This document shows positions 28,784 through 36,672 of a DNA stretch of 64,000 nucleotides, piece after piece (the stretch's first letter is position 1; each line of letters begins with the position of its first letter). The translations under genes were made by a program, and so were the position numbers. Source of the DNA: Tamlana sp038148895 (GTDB taxonomy: Bacteria > Bacteroidota > Bacteroidia > Flavobacteriales > Flavobacteriaceae); assembly GCA_038148895.1 (NCBI GenBank), contig JBBVGQ010000001.1; one strand, given 5' to 3'. Below the pieces are notes generated by a model that made no database searches, had not been told where the DNA came from, and saw only the letters and a program-made list of their open reading frames with translations.

Positions 28784-30364
28784 TTAATTATCCACGGCAA
28801 TATGATAAAAACCCTCATTTTTATGTGCTAGAATAAATTCCATATTAGCCACATCAAAAGCTGTTATTTCTTCTGGGGGGAATAAACCAAAATAAGAAGC
28901 ACTAACGTCTGTTAGTCTATAAATAAAGTCATAACTGAATAAAAGAATCTTATTAGAAGTGGCGTTGGAGCCATACGCGGCACAATTCATGTTTGAATCA
29001 CTTGTCTGCACCCCTTTTCCCGTCACTCCTACATCTCCTTGCCAGCTAGGTGAATCTGCTATTAAAGAATTATCAGCTTCATTAACCCTAAGTTCAGACA
29101 TCCTGAAAAACCTTGGTATATCAAATCCAGTTTTTGGATCTGTTCCAATAACTTCTCTCCATTGTCTTGGATTGATGGAATCATCTTTATTAAACTGACT
29201 GATAGTAGTACAATCAGAACAATATGATGCATGGCTATAAACATGAGGCATACCTTCAATAATAGATTTAGAATAGACTATAGCCTCCTTTTTACCCTGA
29301 ATCTCAGCGAGGTAAACATAAAATTGACCGATTTCATCAAACTGTGTACCACATTCAGAATAATCAGTATCGTCTGTCCTGAACGGGGTTAAGGTATAGG
29401 TGCCTTTATACCAAGCCAAAGGCTTAACATATGGGTGTGAAGATGCAAAAGCAGTACAGCCATTTTCATCTACAACCAAAACATAATATGTTTTATCATC
29501 TGGGGCAGTAATTGTATGGCCTATTAAGGTAGTTGCTTTGTCACCTGTTGACCAATAAAACGTATAATTACTAGAATTACCATTAGTAACTATAGCGGTA
29601 AGAACGTTTCCTGGGTCTACACCAATTATAACGTTAAAACTGTAATTCACACAAGGGTCTGCCACCTGCAACGGCGGTATGGGTGCGTTAGGGTTTGTAT
29701 TGACTAAAGGAGGCTCTTCTGCCGATGCTGCCGTAGCGAACAATATGCCTGCCAGCACGCCCGCCAAAACTGTTGGCGCAATATAAATAGTAATTGCCGC
29801 CGCCGCAATACCAACCCCAATACCCAACCAACCCTTTATGGTATTCCAATTAACGCCCTGTGCAGATTGACTTTTGCCTAAAATGGGAATGGCATTAAAA
29901 TTGTCTCCATCTATTTCAACTGCGGTGAAATGTTTTATGGATTCTTCGCCTGTTGACCAATTTCGTTCCTTTACTATTGAATTGGCTATTCCATATTGCG
30001 GATATGAAAAAACCTGAACCTCAGTATTCTTAACCCCATCTGTTTCAGAATATATTTCCGTAACACGGGATAAATCATCCAGCAAAATGTAGTAGGTAAC
30101 TTTAGAATTAACTTGCCTATAGGCAAAGGAAGAAACACTTTCAATCTCTCCTAGGGCATCTGTTTTGCCATAAACAAAGGTAGTTGCATTATCTTCTGCT
30201 ACAAAGGCCTCACTTACTAATCTATCTTCTTTATTTTCATTTATATACCTCGTTAACTTATCCTGAACCAATTGTCCGCTATCTTCACCTTTTCCTTCGT
30301 CTTTAGAACAGGCAAACAAAACAAGGCTTAACAAGACTAAAATTATTTTTTTGGTTGGTTTCAT
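28784..30364 (-). CDS. unrecognised lipoprotein with internal hydrophobic segment
   Basis: A protein of 526 residues with a lipoprotein signal (LLSLVLFACSKDEG). Residues ~40-170 form a beta-rich domain (TTFVYGKTDALGEIESV). Residues ~180-213 are strongly hydrophobic and small-residue rich (GIGVGIAAAAITIYIAP, then VLAGVLAGILFATAASA), long enough to cross a membrane as a hairpin. Residues ~235-315 resemble a SprB-type surface repeat (YYVLVVDENGCTAFAS). The C-terminal ~200 residues contain a CSDC pair and have no family I know. A lipid anchor plus an internal membrane-like hairpin is odd. It sits between the Gly-X3 repeat gene (30-base gap) and the giant surface-protein gene (243-base gap). Function is unknown. 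Confidence 0.7.
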   Translation of the reverse strand: MKPTKKIILVLLSLVLFACSKDEGKGEDSGQLVQDKLTRYINENKEDRLVSEAFVAEDNATTFVYGKTDALGEIESVSSFAYRQVNSKVTYYILLDDLSRVTEIYSETDGVKNTEVQVFSYPQYGIANSIVKERNWSTGEESIKHFTAVEIDGDNFNAIPILGKSQSAQGVNWNTIKGWLGIGVGIAAAAITIYIAPTVLAGVLAGILFATAASAEEPPLVNTNPNAPIPPLQVADPCVNYSFNVIIGVDPGNVLTAIVTNGNSSNYTFYWSTGDKATTLIGHTITAPDDKTYYVLVVDENGCTAFASSHPYVKPLAWYKGTYTLTPFRTDDTDYSECGTQFDEIGQFYVYLAEIQGKKEAIVYSKSIIEGMPHVYSHASYCSDCTTISQFNKDDSINPRQWREVIGTDPKTGFDIPRFFRMSELRVNEADNSLIADSPSWQGDVGVTGKGVQTSDSNMNCAAYGSNATSNKILLFSYDFIYRLTDVSASYFGLFPPEEITAFDVANMEFILAHKNEGFYHIAVDN

Positions 30365-30394
30365 GACAATAATTTATTTATCCGCAATTATGGT

Positions 30395-31126
30395 TTAATT
30401 ACTATTACTTCCATCAACAAAGCCATCAGTATAGCCATCATTGTATCCATTAGAATAGCCACCGCCGTAGGCAGCATTATAGCCATCGTTATAACCATCA
30501 ATTTGACCATCGGTGTATCCATCAGAATAACCATCAGAATAAGCTGCATTATAGCCATCAGCAAACCCCTTATTATATGCCTCAGATGTTAATGACCCTA
30601 AATCTACAGAATAAGTTTGGCCTCCTTCTGTAATTTCCAACATAGAACCATTCAATTGAACATTTGTTATTTTTTCATTGGCAGGGTCGGCATCAGCATC
30701 ATCAATAACTCCTGTTACCGCTTCAGCAGTTTTAGCATGCAAGGCATAAGGCACACTTAGTAACCGGCTAACCCCTGTTATCGTGTAGTTTACACCTCCT
30801 ATAACCGAGGGGTCTGTTTCTGTTTTAATAAAATAAGGGCCTACACCCCAATTAATGGCAGAAAAATCATCAGATGTTATTCCTGCCCCAATTTCAACCG
30901 TAATTAACCCATTCCCATTGGTGCTAACTTGGTGCGTTTCTACAAATACTGCGGCTCCTGATGCGCTACCTTGCAAAATGCTTATTTGCATACCAACACC
31001 TTGATTAACCACCAATTCATTGCTTGCATTACGGATTATCGCTTGATAACTCATCATTTCTGGACTTTGGGCCCATAATATTAAAGTCATTAATAATGAC
31101 GTTACAGTTGCACAAATTCGTTTCAT
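30395..31126 (-). CDS. secreted tail-fibre-like protein with Gly-X3 repeat C-terminus
   Basis: A protein of 243 residues. A signal peptide (to LILWAQ) leads into MMSYQAIIRNASNELVVNQ and IGAGITSDDFSAINWG. This N-terminal region is common in Bacteroidota proteins annotated as tail fibre or collagen-like, with SVPYALHAKTAEAV before the tail. Residues 187-239 are thirteen tetrads of the form G-[YFQ]-x-[DAN] with few exceptions. This exact 4-residue period resembles deca-GX3 or glycine-zipper sequences and might form a packed helix or multimeric stalk. No T9SS sorting domain is seen, so it may rely on neighbours for attachment. The start is 6 bases after the previous gene's stop, so the two are coupled. 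Confidence 0.7.
   Translation of the reverse strand: MKRICATVTSLLMTLILWAQSPEMMSYQAIIRNASNELVVNQGVGMQISILQGSASGAAVFVETHQVSTNGNGLITVEIGAGITSDDFSAINWGVGPYFIKTETDPSVIGGVNYTITGVSRLLSVPYALHAKTAEAVTGVIDDADADPANEKITNVQLNGSMLEITEGGQTYSVDLGSLTSEAYNKGFADGYNAAYSDGYSDGYTDGQIDGYNDGYNAAYGGGYSNGYNDGYTDGFVDGSNSN
30398..30568 (-). repeat. Gly-X3 tetrad repeat region
   Basis: Encodes the C-terminal 57 residues of the tail-fibre-like protein: thirteen tetrads such as GYSD, GYTD, GQID and GYND, followed by GSNSN. At DNA level it is a degenerate 12-base periodicity with codon variation, so it is not a fresh microsatellite. Confidence 0.85.
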
Positions 31127-31132
31127 TTTTGT

Positions 31133-31615
31133 CTATTTTTTAATTATTTTAAAAACCTTAATTTCTTTTTTACCTTCTATTACTTTTAGAAAATAAACAG
31201 CTTTAGGATAGCTCTCCATATTAATTATCGATTCCCTAACCCCATTAGCTTCAATAGTTTGGAGTAAACTTCCATTTACATTATAAATTTGATATTGTAA
31301 ATTTTGATTTGTATAGTTTTCCACTTTTACAATTAAATTACTGCTGGTAGGATTAGGATAAGCTAGAAATTCAAGACTTATACCTTTTGCTTCTGCAACA
31401 CTTAAAACAGTAGAAATCTCATAGGGTTGCTGAACACCTTCAGAGATCTTATTGCCATTTGTGCCAGTTTGTGAAGTATATAATATTTGCCCTACGGTAT
31501 AATTGGAGCTTCCTCCAGTTCCAACACCTGTTCCTCCGCTAGTTAAAGTAGCTTGTTGGGCAAATACCCCAGTTGCAAAAAAGAAAAGCAATGCATTTAG
31601 CTTAAATGACTTCAT
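31133..31615 (-). CDS. small secreted protein with T9SS type A sorting domain
   Basis: A protein of 160 residues. A signal peptide ends near GVFAQQ. A short mature segment (SSNYTVGQILYTSQTGTNG, then SEGVQQPYEIS) matches an uncharacterised pattern I have seen repeatedly in Bacteroidota. The final ~75 residues are a type A sorting domain: FLAYPNPTSSNLIVKVEN, then YQIYNVNGSLLQ, YPKAVYFLKV and a basic end FKIIKK. The mature part before the sorting signal is only ~60 residues, so it may be a small adaptor or structural subunit. It is the first gene of the four-gene surface block and is preceded by a long intergenic region and the LuxR-type regulator. Confidence 0.78.
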   Translation of the reverse strand: MKSFKLNALLFFFATGVFAQQATLTSGGTGVGTGGSSNYTVGQILYTSQTGTNGNKISEGVQQPYEISTVLSVAEAKGISLEFLAYPNPTSSNLIVKVENYTNQNLQYQIYNVNGSLLQTIEANGVRESIINMESYPKAVYFLKVIEGKKEIKVFKIIKK

Positions 31616-32163
31616 TATCTTAAAAGTTTTATTGCCATTTAAACCTGATTTTTTAAATAGCAGATTATGCCGTTTAATATTTTTCTTAACCTTAAAAAAT
31701 TTTACAAAAGTTAATTGACCAACAAGTACACCAGCTACAAAAAGTGATTTTATTGTAATTGGAAACTAGGTTAGGTAAAAAGTAAACTTGGAAAAAAATC
31801 AATCAGAGAGATAAGACTTAAATAAGTCACACAAGTAAATTCCAAACACACTTATTTAATTAAAAAGTGCCCGCCATATACAATATAACGGACACTTGTA
31901 TCATTGGTCCCTCTCAAAGAACTAATTAATAGCATGATAAAATTGCAGATGAAATCCCAAAAAAACAATACTCAATTTGAGTATTTGAAGCTATTTTTTA
32001 ATATTTTTCGTTGAAACGCCCTTTAAAAAGGACAAAAAAGCAGAAGAGATAGAACAAATATTCAGGAATCTTAAGAAACTACGCTCATTTTTATAAAGGT
32101 TATCTTCAATAAAACCCTAAATAACTAGGTTATTTTTGAATTGAATTGCAAAAAAGCTCTCTA
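31616..32163. other. 548-base gene-free region between surface block and LuxR gene
   Basis: AT-rich. It contains one clear hairpin terminator (31865-31897). The right part (about 31900-32160) would be a 3' leader of the LuxR gene. The left part (31616-31860) is the likely promoter region of the surface block, but I see no full TAnnTTTG box on the minus strand. Short open frames (for example + strand 31934-32014, 26 codons) have no support. Confidence 0.6.
31865..31897 (-). terminator. intrinsic terminator downstream of LuxR-type regulator
   Basis: On the minus strand AAGTGTCCGTTATA pairs with TATGGCGGGCACTT over 14 positions (three G-T wobbles) around a 5-base loop, followed by TTTAATTAA. 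It lies about 270 bases past the regulator's stop codon. Confidence 0.75.
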
Positions 32164-32934
32164 CTAAAAAATCATATTTTTTAGTTTTAACATACTTACA
32201 AGCTCTCCTGTTGAGGAGATATTGAGTTTTTTCAAGATGTTTCTTCTGTGTGTATCTACCGTATTTGAACTGATGTTTAATTTCTCAGCAATTTGTTTAC
32301 TGGTATAATTTAATGCCAACAACCTAATGATATCGCGTTCTCTATTACTTATCCCATCAGCCAATAGTTTTTGTGAAAAATTATTGTAGTAAACGGTATC
32401 ATACTCATCATGATCGTTTAAAAATTTTGCAGAAGCGCATACTGGCATCTCTAATGCTGCATTAATAACCGTATAATGTGCCAACCCGATTATTGGCTTT
32501 TCATCCATATCAAACTCTAAAGGCGTTGTGTTTTGGATAATATTAACGTATTTGTCTTTAGAATTTTTAAACCGATAGTTCCATGTGTAACTCATTCTTA
32601 CCCTATCCTGTAAATCAATTTCAGCCAATGTAAAATTCATCAATTCATTCAAAGCTTTAAGCCACTGTTCTAAATCATCAGGGTGTATCCTACTCCAAAA
32701 ATATTGCATGCCCTTTACCTCCAATTCACTCTTATCTAACCCTAAACACGTCTTAAAATTTTTACTGACATACTCAAAGGATAAGGCTTGGGTATTGGTG
32801 ATGCAAAAAAACGTTGAACTGTAAGGAAGGAAGGCATCCAATTCAATTATTTTTTCAATATGTTTTTCTAAAGAAGGGCTATAATATGACTTGAATATTG
32901 CTTTGTAGGTAGTCTTAACTTTATCGTTAGTCAT
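32164..32934 (-). CDS. LuxR-family transcriptional regulator with PAS-like sensor domain
   Basis: A protein of 256 residues. The N-terminal ~170 residues look like a PAS-type domain (FFCITNTQALSFEYVSKNF, then IHPDDLEQWLKAL). The C-terminal ~65 residues are a LuxR helix-turn-helix: ISNRERDIIRLLALNYTSK, then IAEKLNISSNTVDTHRRNI and LKKLNI. It has no receiver domain. It is probably a cytoplasmic one-component regulator of unknown ligand. It is transcribed towards, but separately from, the surface-protein block at 22.5-31.6 kb, which is its nearest plausible target; this is inference from position only. Confidence 0.85.
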   Translation of the reverse strand: MTNDKVKTTYKAIFKSYYSPSLEKHIEKIIELDAFLPYSSTFFCITNTQALSFEYVSKNFKTCLGLDKSELEVKGMQYFWSRIHPDDLEQWLKALNELMNFTLAEIDLQDRVRMSYTWNYRFKNSKDKYVNIIQNTTPLEFDMDEKPIIGLAHYTVINAALEMPVCASAKFLNDHDEYDTVYYNNFSQKLLADGISNRERDIIRLLALNYTSKQIAEKLNISSNTVDTHRRNILKKLNISSTGELVSMLKLKNMIF

Positions 32935-33017
32935 ATGAACGAGAGATTTCGCTACTAAATGTAATAAAAAAACTTGCGAAAACGTGAATTAGTTTTAAAA
33001 ACTTAATTCAAAACTAG

Positions 33018-33092
33018 TGGGTCATACTGGATTCGAACCAGTGACTTCTACCCTGTCAAGGTAACACTCTGAACCAACTGAGTTAATGACCC
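33018..33092 (-). tRNA. tRNA-Val (GAC anticodon)
   Basis: Acceptor GGGTCAT pairs with ATGACCC. The anticodon arm is TTACC-TTGACAG-GGTAG with anticodon GAC, and the T-arm has GGTTCGAATCC. CCA is not encoded. It lies downstream of the second tRNA-Val and beyond its terminator. Confidence 0.93.
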
Positions 33093-33138
33093 TATAAATG
33101 ATTTAATAAATATATGATTTTTTAATCACAGGAAATAA

Positions 33139-33164
33139 AAAAGCTTCCATTTCTAGAAGCTTTT
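33139..33164 (-). terminator. intrinsic terminator after tRNA-Val(TAC)
   Basis: 9-base stem AAAAGCTTC / GAAGCTTTT with an 8-base loop and T-rich exit on the minus strand. It lies directly next to the tRNA 3' end and between the two tRNA genes. Confidence 0.8.
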
Positions 33165-33165
33165 G

Positions 33166-33240
33166 TGGGCGCAGAGGGATTCGAACCCCCGACCCCTTGG
33201 GTGTAAACCAAGTGCTCTGAACCAACTGAGCTATGCGCCC
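33166..33240 (-). tRNA. tRNA-Val (TAC anticodon)
   Basis: Acceptor GGGCGCA pairs with TGCGCCC. The anticodon arm is CTTGG-TTTACAC-CCAAG with anticodon TAC, the D-arm is AGCTCAGTTGGTTCAGAGC and the T-arm has GGTTCGAATCC. CCA is not encoded. A strong promoter lies 13 bases upstream. Confidence 0.95.
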
Positions 33241-33253
33241 TTAAATAGGTGTG

Positions 33254-33283
33254 CAAATATAAGCTAGTTTTTAAAATTGCAAA
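33254..33283 (-). promoter_or_regulatory. promoter of tRNA-Val
   Basis: On the minus strand TTTG (-33, 33280-33283) and TATATTTG (-7, 33254-33261) are spaced by 18 bases, a full match to the Bacteroidota consensus. The -7 box ends 13 bases before the tRNA-Val(TAC) 5' end. Confidence 0.8.
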
Positions 33284-33301
33284 AACTTTTTCAATAAAAA
33301 T

Positions 33302-34519
33302 TCAAATTATTTCTGCCACCACAAACGTACTGCCACCAACAAAAATAAAATCATCTTTTTTTGCATTTTCAATGGCTGAATTATATGCTTCGTTAACCGA
33401 ACCATAAGCCTTACCAAGTAATCCATACTTTGAAAATCGCTCCTTTAGAACCACGGCATCCAATCCCCTCGGGATATCAGGTTTACAAAAATAGTAAGTA
33501 GCATCCTTTGGCAATAAATCCACTATTGAAGTTATATCTTTATCGTTAACGACCCCAAAAACCATATGAAGTTGTTCAAATTGCTCTTCATTAATTTGGT
33601 TTATGACATAGGTTAAACCCTCCTTGTTATGACCCGTATCACAAACGGCTTTGGGTTCTTTGCTTAATTTCTGCCATCGCCCCAATAAACCTGTGTTTTT
33701 AACCACATTGAGTAAACCTTCTTTTATGTTTTCCTTTGGAATATGAAATCCTTTCTGTTGAAGAACTTTAGTGGTTTGAACGACGGTCTTAATGTTTTTT
33801 GATTGATAACTACCAACCAAATCAGAGACATAGTTTTCGCTTATTTGCTCATCAGCAAACGTAATTTCAGCATGGTTCTTTTGTGCCAATTCCCTAAAAA
33901 CCGTTTCCGTTTCCTTTTGCGTTTCCCCTATAACCACTGGTACATTAGGTTTAATTATACCGCCCTTTTCATAAGCGATTAGCTCTAAAGTGTCTCCCAA
34001 AAACTGTGTGTGGTCCAACCCAATATTGGTAATAACCGATACTTCGGGGTTGATGATATTTGTAGAATCCAATCGGCCACCCAAACCGACCTCAACAACG
34101 GCAATATCTACTTTTTCTCTTGAAAAATAATCGAAAGCCATGCCAACGGTCATTTCAAAAAATGATAATTGGTGCTTTTCAAAAAACGGTTTATTTCGCT
34201 TCATAAAACCGATAACGAATTGCTTACTAACCTCTTTTCCGTTAATTTTTATTCGTTCCCTAAAATCTTTTAGATGCGGTGATGTGTATAGCCCTACTTT
34301 ATAACCTACGTCCTGTAAAATAGATGCTAGCATATGGCTGGTTGAACCTTTGCCATTTGTGCCTGCAACATGAATAGACTTAAAATCCATTTCAGGGAAA
34401 CCAAGATGCTCCGATAATTTTAATGTGTTTGATAAGTCCTTTTTGAAAGCTGCGCTACCCTGGCGCTGATACATGGGAAGTTGAGCGAACATCCACTCCA
34501 ATGTCTCTAAGTAAGTCAT
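33302..34519 (-). CDS. folC: bifunctional folylpolyglutamate synthase/dihydrofolate synthase
   Basis: ATP-dependent addition of glutamate to dihydropteroate and folates. A protein of 405 residues of the Mur-ligase superfamily. The P-loop is VAGTNGKGSTSHML, with further motifs GLYTSPHL, VGLGGRLDSTN and GLDHTQFLG, and a late DTGHNKEG. It is the last gene of the exbB-exbD-tonB-folC run, with a 5-base gap after tonB, so folate metabolism is co-transcribed with an energy-transduction system. The enzyme call is firm; whether both activities are present cannot be read from sequence. Confidence 0.93.
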   Translation of the reverse strand: MTYLETLEWMFAQLPMYQRQGSAAFKKDLSNTLKLSEHLGFPEMDFKSIHVAGTNGKGSTSHMLASILQDVGYKVGLYTSPHLKDFRERIKINGKEVSKQFVIGFMKRNKPFFEKHQLSFFEMTVGMAFDYFSREKVDIAVVEVGLGGRLDSTNIINPEVSVITNIGLDHTQFLGDTLELIAYEKGGIIKPNVPVVIGETQKETETVFRELAQKNHAEITFADEQISENYVSDLVGSYQSKNIKTVVQTTKVLQQKGFHIPKENIKEGLLNVVKNTGLLGRWQKLSKEPKAVCDTGHNKEGLTYVINQINEEQFEQLHMVFGVVNDKDITSIVDLLPKDATYYFCKPDIPRGLDAVVLKERFSKYGLLGKAYGSVNEAYNSAIENAKKDDFIFVGGSTFVVAEII

Positions 34520-34524
34520 TGAAT

Positions 34525-35379
34525 TTATTGACTTAATTGGAAATTAACACTAACAAACCCTATTTGGCGCGCCGGCGCATTTGAATCTGCCGGCCATTTA
34601 TGTGATAAGGCAATCTTTTTAGCAGGTTCCAATAAACATTGCGCATTGTTTGTGGTTCCTTTTATTCCTGGTATGGCTTCAATTACATTGCCACTTTGAT
34701 TAACCACGATTCTAACCACAACAAGTCCTGACTCATTACAATCTTGTTTGAATATGGACCTAGATGGCGTTCCTCTTCCACCCAGACCATAACCAACACC
34801 CCCACTACCTGTGCCTTGTCCACCAAAGTAACTCGGCGCATAAGGGTTGCCATCCAATTGGCCCTTATCGCCAGATTGATTATCGTTACCCTCGCTGCCT
34901 GCTTCGCTACCTTCAGATTTGCTTACACCACCTATTAAAGCATCCAGTTTCCTTTTCTTTTCCTCTTGTTCACGCTTTTCCTTGGCAATTCGTTCGGCCT
35001 CTGCTTTTGCCTGAGCTTCTGCAATAGCTTTAGCTTTGGCCTCGGCTTCTTTTTGTTTTTTAATGGCTATTTCTTCAGCATTGTCCGCGGTCAACACCTC
35101 CTCTTTAACTTCTGAGGTTTTGGCAGGCTCGGGTTCAGCCTTAGAAATGTCGGGTTGTGGAAGTTCATCAACCTTTCGAGGTTCGGACTTTACGGGTTTT
35201 AAAGGTTGTATGTTACCTCTTCCAAAATCTGAATTTCCAAAATTAACGGCAACACCATATTCCTCTGGTGGATCCATATATTTTGCACCAACAACAAATA
35301 AAAGCAACAAAATAATAAGCGTAATTAACGCCGTTAATTTAGCTGAATTTCGTTCATGTTTGGTTTCAAAAAATTTCAT
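34525..35379 (-). CDS. tonB: TonB-type energy transducer
   Basis: A protein of 284 residues. One N-terminal membrane helix (LTALITLIILLLLFVVGAKY) is followed by a charged Pro/Ala/Glu/Lys-rich spacer with a long KQKEAEAKAKAIAEAQAKAE-type helix. A Gly-rich hinge (GGQGTGSGGVGYGLGGRG) and a C-terminal periplasmic domain (ESGLVVVRIVVNQSGNVIEA) come next. The fold is the TonB family type that contacts outer-membrane receptors. It follows exbD by 45 bases and precedes folC. It completes an ExbB-ExbD-TonB set that transfers proton-motive energy to the outer membrane. Confidence 0.88.
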   Translation of the reverse strand: MKFFETKHERNSAKLTALITLIILLLLFVVGAKYMDPPEEYGVAVNFGNSDFGRGNIQPLKPVKSEPRKVDELPQPDISKAEPEPAKTSEVKEEVLTADNAEEIAIKKQKEAEAKAKAIAEAQAKAEAERIAKEKREQEEKKRKLDALIGGVSKSEGSEAGSEGNDNQSGDKGQLDGNPYAPSYFGGQGTGSGGVGYGLGGRGTPSRSIFKQDCNESGLVVVRIVVNQSGNVIEAIPGIKGTTNNAQCLLEPAKKIALSHKWPADSNAPARQIGFVSVNFQLSQ

Positions 35380-35424
35380 CTTAATTTTTGTAAAATGCTA
35401 TAAATAAGTCGGCAAGGAAACATT

Positions 35425-35817
35425 TTAGTTTGGCTTTACGGCCAATATAACCTTGAATTTGTTTCTATTGGCAATGTCCATCACCTTAACCACATTTTCA
35501 ACAGGCACTGATTTTTCAGCCCTTAACACAATAGTTGGCTTGTCTTCTGCCGATAGCAAGGCCAGCAATTCGTTCTCCAAAACGCTTTCACCAACCCTTT
35601 TTTGATCGATATAATAAGTTAAATCGCTTTTTATACTTACCGCCACCGATTTTTTATTTTCGGTCTTACCACTGGCTTTTGGTAAAATGATATCAATGGC
35701 ATTGGTAGTCACCAAAGTAGAAGCAATCATAAAAAAGATAAGCAGCAGAAATACAATATCGGTCATTGAAGACATATTGAATTCTGGTGTAACCTTATTT
35801 CTTCCTCTAAAGTTCAT
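35425..35817 (-). CDS. exbD: ExbD/TolR family biopolymer transport protein
   Basis: A protein of 130 residues. The short cytoplasmic N-terminus is followed by one membrane helix containing the conserved Asp (MTDIVFLLLIFFMIAST). The periplasmic domain includes AEKSVPVENVVKVMDIANR. It lies 1 base after exbB and works with it as the proton channel of the Ton system. Confidence 0.92.
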   Translation of the reverse strand: MNFRGRNKVTPEFNMSSMTDIVFLLLIFFMIASTLVTTNAIDIILPKASGKTENKKSVAVSIKSDLTYYIDQKRVGESVLENELLALLSAEDKPTIVLRAEKSVPVENVVKVMDIANRNKFKVILAVKPN

Positions 35818-35818
35818 A

Positions 35819-36520
35819 TTATATTGGTTCGTTTAAGTGGTCTAAAAACTCAAGCGAATTAGCTTCCATTTGATACACAACCTTATCTGTTCTAACCACT
35901 AGGTGGTTGTAAGCTATATAGGCCACAATCCCTACAATAAGCCCCGCTACCGTTGTGGTCATGGCTGTATATAAACCTCCTGCTAAAACATCCATTTCTA
36001 TGCTTCCTCCTGCATTGGCCAATTCAAATATGGCTAATATCATTCCAATTACCGTACCAAGAAATCCAATCATAGGTGCGGCTCCTGAAATTGTCGCTAG
36101 GATACTTACGTTTTTTTCAAGCCCATAAATTTCCAATCGCCCCGCATTTTCAATGGCTGTATTAATATCAGCAAGTGGTTTGCCAATTCTGGAAATGCCT
36201 TTCCCAATTAATCGAGATACCGGTGAGTTTACTTGTGCACAAAGCAATTGTGCTGAATCAATCTTACCATTGCTGACATAATCCTTGATTTGGTTCATGA
36301 AATTGGCATCAACATTTGATGCTGCTTTAATGGCAAAAATGCGTTCAAAATAAATGTAAATTGCTCCTACCAAAAGCAAAAACAGAACAGCAATTATAAC
36401 TTGTCCTGCAACACCTCCACTACTTATTAATTCTATGATTGAGAGTGTTTTTTCAACAGATTCACCTTCTAGAGGCACTTCCGTACCTTCTTGTATGTTT
36501 TGTATTAATGTTATAAGCAT
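35819..36520 (-). CDS. exbB: MotA/TolQ/ExbB proton channel family protein
   Basis: A protein of 233 residues with three main hydrophobic helices. The first is near residues 35-60 (AVLFLLLVGAIYIYF). The conserved MotA/ExbB block follows from about 145 (MIGFLGTVIGMILAIFEL, then TAMTTTVAGLIVGIVAYIA). It is the stator partner of ExbD. It is the first gene of the exbB-exbD-tonB-folC operon, with a bidirectional hairpin upstream separating it from nhaD. Confidence 0.92.
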   Translation of the reverse strand: MLITLIQNIQEGTEVPLEGESVEKTLSIIELISSGGVAGQVIIAVLFLLLVGAIYIYFERIFAIKAASNVDANFMNQIKDYVSNGKIDSAQLLCAQVNSPVSRLIGKGISRIGKPLADINTAIENAGRLEIYGLEKNVSILATISGAAPMIGFLGTVIGMILAIFELANAGGSIEMDVLAGGLYTAMTTTVAGLIVGIVAYIAYNHLVVRTDKVVYQMEANSLEFLDHLNEPI

Positions 36521-36610
36521 ATAATGTTATTAATTTATTCGCATCTGTATAACGCTTGATTTTTTGCTAAAGTATAATAAAAATCATTTTCAGTAATATT
36601 TACCCATATA

Positions 36611-36651
36611 AAAATGGAAAGATTGGTGAAAAACACCAATCTTTCCATTTT
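36611..36651 (-). terminator. bidirectional-looking terminator of gdh-nhaD
   Basis: Perfect 18-base inverted repeat from AAAATGGAAAGATTGGTG around a 5-base A loop. It starts 22 bases past the nhaD stop and has T-rich flanks on both strands. Confidence 0.9.
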
Positions 36652-36672
36652 GAATATCGTTGAACCGTAAAT

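Noticed and set aside
31989..32099. Short frame ending DKKAEEIEQIFRNLKKLRSFL
   Set aside because: No start codon, no ribosome site and no known family; could be a decayed fragment but unsupported.
32986..33009. Imperfect hairpin downstream of tRNA-Val(GAC)
   Set aside because: Bulged stem and no immediate T run; possible weak terminator but not supportable.
33018..33092. First reading as tRNA-Asp
   Set aside because: On the correct strand the loop is TTGACAG, so the anticodon is GAC (Val), not GTC.
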